Origin: Bacteroidota bacterium
GTDB lineage: Bacteria; Bacteroidota; Bacteroidia; Cytophagales; Cyclobacteriaceae
NCBI GenBank assembly: GCA_023393375.1
Contig: JAEWLI010000198.1
Location: 1-6,612 of the forward strand
DNA: 6,612 nucleotides
Reading direction: 5' to 3'
Shown here: one piece after another, positions 1-4,805 of the stretch
Position numbering within the stretch: position 1 is the stretch's first letter
How the letters are laid out: every line of letters begins with the position of its first letter
The notes under the pieces: model-generated
What the model was told of the DNA's origin: nothing
What the model saw: only the letters and a program-made list of their open reading frames with translations
Databases searched by the model: none
Position numbers and translations under genes: made by a program

Positions 1-36
1 GGTTCGTGAGGACACTGTGAGGACACGAACCATGGG
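1..36 (+). repeat. Hairpin repeat copy A (GGTTCGTG...CACGAACC), with internal duplication
   Basis: Bases 1-8 (GGTTCGTG) and 24-31 (CACGAACC) are perfect 8-bp inverted arms followed by ATGGG. Compared with the copy at 2263-2288, the loop is longer because the 11-mer GTGAGGACACT (6-16) is followed at once by GTGAGGACAC (17-26), a tandem duplication. Related degenerate copies lie at 1595-1612, 2263-2288 and 4488-4505. The element sits outside genes. It could form a stem-loop in RNA or a cruciform in DNA; its function is unknown. The window begins at its first base, so its left flank is not visible. Confidence 0.7.
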
Positions 37-84
37 TATGGGACGTCAACAAATGGATGCCAGCTTCACGGGGGAATCAGCCGA

Positions 85-151
85 AGTCATACTATGACTC
101 CAAGCAGGTCAGTTAATACATTCATCTGCTGCAAGTAGTCATAGTATGACT
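85..151. repeat. Paired 15-bp palindromes forming a nested inverted repeat
   Basis: AGTCATACTATGACT (85-99) and AGTCATAGTATGACT (137-151) are each palindromic (7-bp arms around one base) and are exact reverse complements of each other. Between them AGCAG (103-107) and CTGCT (126-130) add an inner stem. The whole 67-bp block is therefore roughly symmetrical about base 117. No run of T follows, so a simple terminator is unlikely. A dimeric-protein operator pair, a recombinase site or an intergenic REP-like element would all fit. The rest of 1-326 shows no credible gene. Confidence 0.6.
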
Positions 152-326
152 AATAGAGGTTGTCTGAACACGGATTATCACCGATTATGCTGATTACTCG
201 GAATAGATCATTTTTCCAAAACATAGCCACAAATGGTGTGTAAGCATATAAAGAAGAAGCAACATGACCAAAGTTTTAAAATATGACTATTATTGTGGAG
301 AAATTTTTTCAATATTCAAATTAACT

Positions 327-650
327 ATGAAAATCAGAACATGCCCAAATTGTGGATACAAATATTCCTTTTTACAATATCTGAAAAATTTTTTATTCAA
401 ATTTATTGATTCAAACCTGACTTGTGCTAACTGTGGTTCGACAATGTCATTTAGTATGGGACGGCGAATATTCGTAGCAATTGTTGCGATGCTGCCCTTT
501 GGATTTAGCACCTTTATTGCTGATATATTTCAAAATATGGGTTTGTCGAAAAGTTTAAGTTGGGTGGTTTTTTTTCTTATCTTAACAATCTGGACAATAA
601 TGATTTACAGTTTGGATACTTTTACAAAAAGAGATAAGTATAGGACGTAA
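327..650 (+). CDS. Small zinc-ribbon membrane protein with paired CxxC motifs
   Basis: The product is a 107-residue protein of unknown function. Its N-terminal third holds CPNCG (residues 6-10) and CANCG (33-37), separated by 23 residues, which is the layout of a four-cysteine zinc ribbon. Two hydrophobic segments follow (about 47-68 and 78-98), ending in a short basic tail. This resembles the small CxxC-about-20-CxxC family described from Firmicutes and Bacteroidota (TIGR04104-like, from memory). The in-frame ATG at 264 would add 21 residues, but homologues as I recall them begin shortly before the first CxxC, so 327 is preferred; neither start has a strong Shine-Dalgarno. The likely location is the inner membrane with a cytosolic metal-binding head. 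The next gene starts 80 bp downstream on the same strand. Family placement is moderate and no function can be assigned. Confidence 0.75.
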   Translation: MKIRTCPNCGYKYSFLQYLKNFLFKFIDSNLTCANCGSTMSFSMGRRIFVAIVAMLPFGFSTFIADIFQNMGLSKSLSWVVFFLILTIWTIMIYSLDTFTKRDKYRT

Positions 651-730
651 ACAACGCAATACATCTACCACTAACAAAATGGCGGATATATCTTTTCAAT
701 CGTTCAGGTTTTGAACAACGGATTAAATAC

Positions 731-1243
731 ATGATTATGAAAACTATATTGATAACCTTTGGAATCATTTTCCTGATAATAAGCTGTAATACAAAACAAC
801 AGGAGGATAGGGAAATAAATGAAACGGATGAAAAAAATGAAATCGGTTCAGAGCGTTCGGTCGTGTATGACTCATCGGAAGCAATTTGGAGCTATGACTA
901 CAACCAACAGACTGAAGAATTTGAAATAAAACAATTACGTTCGGTGGACAGAGACGCCTTGACGGGTGAGGCTGTAGAGAAGATAATCAATAAAACATGG
1001 CCAAGGGTACAGATAAAATTTGTCAGAACTTCCAATGACACCGCATTTATATCCATTCCGGACAGTCAAGTATTGACACAACAAATGGGGAGTGCCGGTG
1101 CGGAAAGTTTTATGATTTCAACCACATATTCGTTTACAGAATTAAAAGGGATCAACCACGTTTCGTTTGACTTTGAAGAAGGAGACCACGCAATACCGGG
1201 AGTTTATGAGCGGAATTCGTGGGATATTAATAAAAATCAATGA
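731..1243 (+). CDS. Lipoprotein with GerMN-like C-terminal domain
   Basis: The product is a 170-residue predicted lipoprotein. Residues 1-19 form a short signal sequence (Lys4, hydrophobic 5-17) ending in the lipobox-like I-I-S-C, with lipidation expected on Cys19. A low-complexity acidic linker (about 20-45, rich in Glu, Asp and Asn) follows. Residues about 80-165 resemble the GerMN fold seen in spore-germination-type and Bacteroidota lipoproteins: a short beta segment before a conserved Gly-Ser-Ala-Gly (120-123), then TTYSFTELKGINHVSFDF (131-148) matching the family's T-L-T-E-F-x-G-V-x-x-V-x-F pattern. Translation could also start at Met3 (737). A weak TAnnTTTG-like box (TATCTTTT, 689-696) lies upstream, so it may have its own promoter. 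It is expected in the envelope; its partner is unknown. The existence of the gene is fairly certain, the domain call is from pattern memory. Confidence 0.75.
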   Translation: MIMKTILITFGIIFLIISCNTKQQEDREINETDEKNEIGSERSVVYDSSEAIWSYDYNQQTEEFEIKQLRSVDRDALTGEAVEKIINKTWPRVQIKFVRTSNDTAFISIPDSQVLTQQMGSAGAESFMISTTYSFTELKGINHVSFDFEEGDHAIPGVYERNSWDINKNQ

Positions 1244-1289
1244 TAAGACGAGCATATTACTTGTATTATAGCAGAGAGAGGTTGAAGTC

Positions 1290-1496
1290 ATGATGAAAGA
1301 CGGTAAAAAAAGAAGCGACATAAAAATTGGGGATGAGGTAGAAATTGTACTAAAGCAGGACCAGCGTACCGGTAGTTTAACCAATGGTATTGTCAAGAAA
1401 ATTCTTACAAAATCCCCCATACATCCACATGGTATTAAGGTAATGCTTGAAACGGGTGAAGTAGGAAGGGTAAAGAAGGTCGTAACAGAAGAATAA
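1290..1496 (+). CDS. ywbE: YwbE family protein (DUF2196)
   Basis: The product is a 68-residue basic protein matching the YwbE/DUF2196 family along its whole length. Diagnostic stretches are the R-x-D-I-K-x-G start (8-14), VEIVLKQDQRTGSLTNGIVK (17-36), and I-L-T-x-S-x-x-H-P-H-G-I-K-V (39-51) followed by an L-E-x-G-x-V-G-R-V end. The family is widespread in bacteria and predicted to form a small SH3-like beta barrel; no biochemical role is established. An SD-like AGAGAGG (1275-1281) lies 8 bases before the ATG, a stronger site than elsewhere in the window. A second ATG follows at once (1293) and could be used. It starts 46 bp after the lipoprotein gene with no clear promoter between, so co-transcription is possible. 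A GC-rich hairpin follows the stop by 7 bases. Confidence 0.92.
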   Translation: MMKDGKKRSDIKIGDEVEIVLKQDQRTGSLTNGIVKKILTKSPIHPHGIKVMLETGEVGRVKKVVTEE

Positions 1497-1503
1497 GTTC
1501 TTT

Positions 1504-1534
1504 AATCGTCCTCGTCATGCAAACGAGGACGATT
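1504..1534 (+). terminator. 12-bp perfect hairpin after ywbE
   Basis: AATCGTCCTCGT (1504-1515) and ACGAGGACGATT (1523-1534) pair perfectly across a 7-base loop, just after the ywbE stop. The position and GC-rich stem suit a transcript end. No T run follows on either strand, so it may be a transcript-stabilising hairpin or a weak terminator, not a textbook intrinsic terminator. Confidence 0.5.
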
Positions 1535-1594
1535 GGAGCTATTTCATATGGAATATATAAAATATCTACAGAAGCAATGCCATTTAAAGTCCCT

Positions 1595-1612
1595 GGTTCG
1601 TGTCTTCACCAT
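1595..1612 (-). repeat. Hairpin repeat copy B (degenerate)
   Basis: GGTTCGTGTCTTCACCAT is the hairpin element in the opposite orientation to copies A and C: the GGTTCGTG arm is intact, the loop is TCTT, and the second arm is degraded to CACCATAG. It is preceded by CCCT, the counterpart of the ATGGG that follows copy A. It also forms the left end of the nested inverted repeat. Confidence 0.6.
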
Positions 1613-1815
1613 AGCCGTCAACCTAAGAATAATACAGCCCCAATGGGGTCGATATCAATAACACAGGGTGCAGCCCATACAAAGCAGAATTTGATGTTTT
1701 TGATTTATTCAAGAACCAGGGTTATCAGTCCTTCCATTTCCGGTCATCAGGGATTTCCGCTGGTCCCATCCGGGTTATTGTTTTGGAATATTGCTGTAGT
1801 TTGGTTGATGGCTTT

Positions 1816-1886
1816 GCCCCATCGGGGCATTCTGTTTGTAGAAAAAATGATTCAAGAAATGAGAAAAGCCCCATCGGGGCGACCTG
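1816..1886. repeat. Two direct GCCCCATCGGGGC REP units, 52-bp period
   Basis: GCCCCATCGGGGC occurs exactly at 1816-1828 and again at 1868-1880, 52 bases apart. Each can form a 5-bp GC stem. The sequence after the first copy (ATTCTGTTTGTAG) and after the second (GACCTGTGAT) looks like diverged versions of one tail. A related palindrome (CCCCAATGGGG, 1638-1648) and an inverted, decayed copy (GCACCTATGGAGC, 1953-1965) lie nearby. Confidence 0.75.
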
Positions 1887-2262
1887 TGATCAAAAATCGA
1901 TCAAGCTTTGCGGTAAAAAATACCGGCATTGTTCTTCATGAAAAATCAGGTCGCACCTATGGAGCTATATGTGGAGCTGATCTATTGGCTACAAACAGGG
2001 AACCAATGGGGTTGGGCGCTGCTACCTATGTGATACTGTTGTGGATTAGATACAATCCCAATGCAAAATTAATCTCAGGGCTACACCCTGATAATGCTTC
2101 TTTGGGTCTTAAATTGACGGCTATGGTATCTTCACGAAACAGGCATATTATTATAGAATTCTACATAAAAAAACATTTCCATCCTATTTCGTATATTGAC
2201 GAAACAATCAATTGGTTCCACAATCAAAGAAATTCCCCTTATTATTAAGATTGGTTTTGAAT

Positions 2263-2288
2263 GATTCGTGAGCACACAAACCATGGGG
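2263..2288 (+). repeat. Hairpin repeat copy C
   Basis: This copy runs GATTCGTG, loop AGCA, CACAAACC, then ATGGGG. It matches copy A without its internal duplication at 22 of 25 bases and has the same orientation. Similarity may continue a few bases further (ATGGGtATGGgAC beside ATGGGgAATGGcAC). It lies between the REP cluster and the 3' end of the oxidoreductase gene. Confidence 0.6.
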
Positions 2289-2302
2289 AATGGCACAAGA
2301 TA

Positions 2303-2321
2303 ATTATTTTATCCAAATAAT
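2303..2321 (-). terminator. Weak AT-only hairpin downstream of the oxidoreductase gene
   Basis: ATTATTT (2303-2309) and AAATAAT (2315-2321) can pair across a 5-base loop, about 40 bases past the minus-strand stop codon. The stem has no G-C pair, so termination activity is uncertain. Confidence 0.25.
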
Positions 2322-2362
2322 CAGTCGTGCATTCTTGGCTACACATTTTTCTCTATCATTGT

Positions 2363-3361
2363 CTAATTTTCGATTACTATTTTTCCTTGCAAATCCGCTT
2401 TTTCCAGATATTCAAAAGCATTCTTGAAGTTTTCAAATGAAAACGTTTTGTCTATAATAAGATTATAAAAACCCCCATTGAAACCACTGATAATATCCCT
2501 TTTGGCTTCTTCCATTCGGGCAGGATGCTTTAGTAAGTTCACATCCACATGAAGTGAGGATATATTTATTCCTTTGGCAGTTGCAAAAAATAGCGGATAA
2601 GGGGTTTCTTCCATAGAAAGGGCTCCATATATTATTATGGAAGCTTCCGGAGCAGCTGCCATAGCCAATTGGTTTACAAATGGTCCTGCTATAGCGTCAA
2701 GAGCAATATCAAATCCCTTATTATCAGTTATATTCATTATCTCATCTACAAAGTTTTCCTCACCAGTGGCAATCACATGATCTGCTCCATTTTTCAAAAG
2801 GAATGCTTTTTTACTAGAAGCTCGTGTGGTAGCTATTACGGTGGCTTTGTATCTTTTGGCTACTTGTATCGCAGCAAGCCCCACGGAAGAACTTGCCGCA
2901 GATATTACTACAAAAGGTGATTCTCTTTGCTTCAGATCCCCCTTCTGCACCAATCCGACATAGGCGGTAAAGTAAGAAACCCACATCGAGGCACCACTTA
3001 CCATAGAAAAATCATCCGGCAGTTTCATAAGTGAACCTGCAGGAATTAAAGCAAAATCCCCTAAAACTCCGTATTTGCTCAAGTCAAAACTCGGTAATAT
3101 CGAAACCCGATCGCCTTTTTTGAAGTCTGAAACATCCTTTCCTGTAGCATGCACAATTCCTGCACCCTCTATGCCCAAAGAACTTGGAAAATGTGGTGCA
3201 ACAATATAAAACCCGTGGTGGAACAAATTATCGGCACGGTTTAAACCAACAGCTTTTACGGCAACGACAACTTCTTTCTTACCCGGTACAGGGATTTCTT
3301 CTTTTGACAGTTTTAGAACCTCCGAATTGCCCGTTGTGTGAAATATTATTTTTCGATTCAT
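2363..3361 (-). CDS. Zinc-independent MDR oxidoreductase, quinone oxidoreductase (Qor) type
   Basis: The product is a 332-residue cytosolic NAD(P)H-dependent reductase of the medium-chain dehydrogenase/reductase superfamily (COG0604-like). The N-terminal GroES-like domain (about 1-120) carries VGLNRADNLFHHGFY (38-52) and LGIEGAGIV (62-70). The Rossmann domain (about 121-260) has the cofactor loop SAASSSVG (154-161), a variant of the usual A-x-x-G-G-V-G. The TTRASSKK stretch (178-185) after the second strand hints at NADPH preference. The protein has no cysteine at all, so it lacks both catalytic and structural zinc sites of alcohol dehydrogenases; database names such as zinc-dependent alcohol dehydrogenase would mislead. 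The likely substrate is a quinone or an electrophilic enone, but this is not determined. The start at 3361 is preferred because the putative -7 box would begin transcription near 3390; upstream ATGs (3388, 3499) leave almost no leader or precede the promoter. It is divergent from the LysR gene, its likely regulator. Confidence 0.9.
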   Translation of the reverse strand: MNRKIIFHTTGNSEVLKLSKEEIPVPGKKEVVVAVKAVGLNRADNLFHHGFYIVAPHFPSSLGIEGAGIVHATGKDVSDFKKGDRVSILPSFDLSKYGVLGDFALIPAGSLMKLPDDFSMVSGASMWVSYFTAYVGLVQKGDLKQRESPFVVISAASSSVGLAAIQVAKRYKATVIATTRASSKKAFLLKNGADHVIATGEENFVDEIMNITDNKGFDIALDAIAGPFVNQLAMAAAPEASIIIYGALSMEETPYPLFFATAKGINISSLHVDVNLLKHPARMEEAKRDIISGFNGGFYNLIIDKTFSFENFKNAFEYLEKADLQGKIVIEN

Positions 3362-3396
3362 TATTTTTATTTTTAATAAGTTATTCATTTTTTTAG

Positions 3397-3404
3397 CAAA
3401 GGTA
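3397..3404 (-). promoter_or_regulatory. Putative Bacteroidota -7 box for the oxidoreductase gene
   Basis: On the minus strand these bases read TACCTTTG, an exact fit to the TAnnTTTG consensus of the Bacteroidota primary sigma factor. Transcription would start near 3390 and give a leader of about 29 bases to the ATG at 3361. No convincing -33 TTG element was seen, so the call rests on the -7 match and its position. Confidence 0.55.
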
Positions 3405-3433
3405 AAATGGTAAATTTTATAATAAAAATTACT

Positions 3434-3441
3434 TAAATTTG
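3434..3441 (+). promoter_or_regulatory. Putative Bacteroidota -7 box for the lysR gene
   Basis: TAAATTTG matches TAnnTTTG exactly. Transcription would start near 3448, giving a leader of about 14 bases. It is only 29 bases from the divergent -7 box, so the two promoters are tightly packed and one bound regulator could affect both. No clear -33 element was seen. Confidence 0.55.
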
Positions 3442-3449
3442 CCTTTATT

Positions 3450-3463
3450 ATAACTACAGTTAT
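3450..3463. promoter_or_regulatory. Palindrome ATAACT-AC-AGTTAT, candidate LysR operator
   Basis: Perfect 6-bp arms flank a 2-base centre. The palindrome lies between the predicted lysR transcription start and its ATG, overlapping the start codon by two bases. LysR-type regulators usually bind short dyads in the shared intergenic region and repress their own gene; this location suits self-repression. The spacing is shorter than the typical T-N11-A box, so the identity of the bound protein is inference. Confidence 0.4.
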
Positions 3464-4358
3464 GGTAAATTTAGAATGGTTTCGGACTTTCAAGTACATA
3501 TATGAGCACAGTAGCCTTACTTTTGCAGCTCAAAAGTTGTTCATGACCCAACCCGGTGTAAGCAAACAACTGAATGCTTTAGAAGCGCATGTTGGTAAAA
3601 AGCTTTTTGACAGGACCTCTCGCAAGATGCTACCAACAGAATATGGCAAAATATTATACAATCAGGTAATTGATCATCTCGATGGGTTGGAAAAAGCTGA
3701 ACAGACTTTTAGGAGGGAGTGCAACAAAAAATGTCCCTCATTGGTGATTGGTTGCACAGAAGATATCTTCAGGCATTCTATTCTAAAGGAAATTCGAAAA
3801 ATAAATATGTACCTAACTTTCAAGTTTGGCAAGGATACAGAATTAATCGACTTATTGGAAGAGGAGAAAATCCATTTGATGATTACCGACAAGAAACCCA
3901 CGAATAGCGGATATGATCACAAATTGCTATTTAAAGAATATCTTGTTCTGGTTGCATCGTCGACACTTCCACTTCCCCCATTTGCCGAAATCGATAAAGG
4001 CAACATGAAAGAGCTTATGCAATGGATGAGTGTTCAAACTTGGTATGCCAATGAAAATGAATTAAAATATATTAATGAATATTGGAAGGATAATTTCAGA
4101 ACGCACCCAAATATTATTGCCAAATATGTATTCCCTTCTGGAAAAGATATAGTGTTGGCTATGGAAGAAGGAAGTGGTTTAAGTGTTCTCCCGGAGTACT
4201 TGTGCAAAAAAGAAGTAGAAGAAGGCAAGTTAAAGATTTTATTTCCTAACGCCCTAAGGCCGGAGATTAGGGGTTATTGGGTCTGTAAAAAGAAATCCGG
4301 TTTTTTTTATGAACTCACACATTTACAAAATACGCTTAATCTTACTTTTCTTGGGTGA
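3462..4358 (+). CDS. LysR-family transcriptional regulator
   Basis: The product is a 298-residue LysR-type regulator of normal family length. The N-terminal winged helix-turn-helix (about 1-62) has the signature SLTFAAQKLFMTQPGVSKQL (18-37), followed by the wing and linker L-E-A-H-V-G-K-K-L-F-D-R-T-S-R-K-M-L-P-T (40-59). A linker helix (about 62-88) leads into a periplasmic-binding-protein-like effector domain (about 92-298). The effector domain includes GSGLSVLPEYLCKKEVEEGKL (238-258), typical of the second subdomain. The ATG at 3462 gives the family-typical MVNLEWFRTF start. It is transcribed away from the Qor-type gene with 100 bp between the start codons, the standard layout for a LysR regulator and its target. 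The ligand is unknown; a quinone or electrophile sensed to induce the reductase is a reasonable inference only. Confidence 0.95.
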   Translation: MVNLEWFRTFKYIYEHSSLTFAAQKLFMTQPGVSKQLNALEAHVGKKLFDRTSRKMLPTEYGKILYNQVIDHLDGLEKAEQTFRRECNKKCPSLVIGCTEDIFRHSILKEIRKINMYLTFKFGKDTELIDLLEEEKIHLMITDKKPTNSGYDHKLLFKEYLVLVASSTLPLPPFAEIDKGNMKELMQWMSVQTWYANENELKYINEYWKDNFRTHPNIIAKYVFPSGKDIVLAMEEGSGLSVLPEYLCKKEVEEGKLKILFPNALRPEIRGYWVCKKKSGFFYELTHLQNTLNLTFLG

Positions 4359-4365
4359 GGTAATA

Positions 4366-4456
4366 TTGAAGACTAATAAAATAGAACATGCATTTTTGGT
4401 TACGGCTCCTGTTGCCTGTTTACTATGAACAAATGGTTGCATGATTTTGTCTTCAA
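4366..4456. repeat. Imperfect inverted repeat downstream of lysR
   Basis: TTGAAGAC (4366-4373) pairs perfectly with GTCTTCAA (4449-4456), and inside it CATGCA (4387-4392) pairs with TGCATG (4438-4443), leaving unequal internal loops. It starts 8 bases after the lysR stop and may shape the transcript end. AAAA rather than T follows, so it is not a classic intrinsic terminator on the plus strand. Confidence 0.4.
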
Positions 4457-4487
4457 AAACCAATTGCCTTCTGTTGCTCCGTCCCCT

Positions 4488-4505
4488 GGTTCGTGTCCAT
4501 ACCAT
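4488..4505 (-). repeat. Hairpin repeat copy D (degenerate)
   Basis: GGTTCGTGTCCATACCAT keeps the GGTTCGTG arm and a TCCA loop, with a decayed second arm, in the same orientation as copy B and opposite to A and C. It is preceded by CCCCT. It lies about 130 bases past the lysR stop. Confidence 0.55.
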
Positions 4506-4509
4506 TTAT

Positions 4510-4523
4510 ATCGGATATCCGAT
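4510..4523. promoter_or_regulatory. Perfect 14-bp palindrome ATCGGATATCCGAT
   Basis: The sequence is identical to its reverse complement over all 14 bases and contains a GATATC core. It lies 4 bases after hairpin copy D and about 280 bases upstream of the secreted-protein gene. It could be an operator for a dimeric protein; no adjacent promoter was identified. Confidence 0.35.
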
Positions 4524-4527
4524 TGCC

Positions 4528-4668
4528 TTAATTACTATATAAGTGGAACCTATCATTGATAACAAATAAATCAAAATCCCCATCATTTTCTATATCAATC
4601 CACTAAAAATCTGTAGTTTTAGCCTTCTCTTTCACAATTTCGGAAATGTTGTCTCTGACAAATTGGGC
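4528..4668 (-). pseudogene. Decayed fragment of an FG-GAP/VCBS-repeat protein
   Basis: Reading the minus strand in one frame from 4668 down to 4528 gives a peptide containing WIDIENDGDFDLFVIND followed by L-Y-S-N, interrupted by a TAG (4603-4605) just before the Trp and closed by TAA (4528-4530). The D-x-E-N-D-G-D-x-D-L-F-V core is the calcium-binding signature of FG-GAP/VCBS repeats in secreted beta-propeller and adhesin-type proteins, and L-Y-x-N is the usual following strand. The residues before the TAG (ISEIVKEKAKTTDF) plausibly form the preceding part of the repeat. There is no start codon with this core and no complete propeller. I read it as a remnant of a larger gene lost by deletion. 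The peptide is short, so chance is possible but unlikely for a motif this specific. Confidence 0.5.
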
Positions 4669-4753
4669 TTAGACAGTTACTATAATTGTCCATTCTAGTA
4701 AATTAAGGAGAAAAGCTTTTTCAGAGTTGATATCATTTTGCGGTATAAATATA

Positions 4754-4765
4754 GAATAATTATTC
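4754..4765. promoter_or_regulatory. Perfect 12-bp palindrome GAATAATTATTC upstream of the secreted-protein gene
   Basis: The sequence equals its own reverse complement and ends 40 bases before the ATG at 4806, where a promoter is expected. It is AT-only apart from its end bases, so such a palindrome could arise by chance in this composition. No exact TAnnTTTG box was found nearby. Confidence 0.25.
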
Positions 4766-4805
4766 CAAATGAATATATTTACAACTTTAGATAATAACAT
4801 TTTAT

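Larger units (their letters stand above)
1595..2140. repeat. REP-like palindrome cluster arranged as a nested inverted repeat
   Basis: This gene-free stretch has at least four inverted pairs. The outer ends, 1595-1627 and the reverse complement of 2108-2140, agree at 25 of 33 bases and share ACCATAGCCGTCAA. Next inward are CAGGGTGCAGCCC (1664-1676) and GGGCTACACCCTG (2078-2090), one mismatch. Then come CTGTTTGTAG (1832-1841) and CTACAAACAG (1989-1998), a perfect match. Innermost are 1868-1886 and 1947-1965, 16 of 19 matching. GCCCCATCGGGGC-type motifs are of a kind I recall as common between genes in Bacteroidota. No transposase is present. It is probably a composite of REP/BIME-type units or a non-autonomous element mobilised from elsewhere. 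The open frame at 1517-2248 is explained by repeat composition and is not annotated as a gene. Confidence 0.7.

Noticed and set aside
264..326. An upstream in-frame ATG that would extend the CxxC protein by 21 residues
   Set aside because: The added residues do not look like a signal or domain, and family members as I recall them begin close to the first CxxC. The ATG at 327 was preferred, with modest certainty.
651..730. A possible cassette junction or attC-like site between the first two genes
   Set aside because: Only a short GTTCA/TGAAC stem (702-706 and 712-716) is visible; no paired simple sites and no integrase are present.
1816..1886. CRISPR-like direct repeats (two identical 13-mers 52 bases apart)
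   Set aside because: Only two copies, 13 bases long, palindromic and of REP type, with similar rather than unique sequence between them. No cas gene is present.
1517..2248. A 243-codon plus-strand open frame
   Set aside because: It starts in a hairpin loop and spans REP-type palindromes. No domain, signal peptide or believable hydrophobic pattern was seen, and the residues track the repeats. Not annotated as a gene.
3362..3499. An upstream extension of the oxidoreductase by up to 46 residues
   Set aside because: The extension covers the predicted promoter of the gene and overlaps the lysR start, and the MDR domain begins normally at the ATG at 3361.
4669..4800. A 43-codon minus-strand frame starting at an ATG at 4800, in frame with the VCBS remnant
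   Set aside because: Its translation has no recognisable motif and no composition unlike random AT-rich sequence. It might be the decayed upstream part of the same lost gene, but this cannot be supported.
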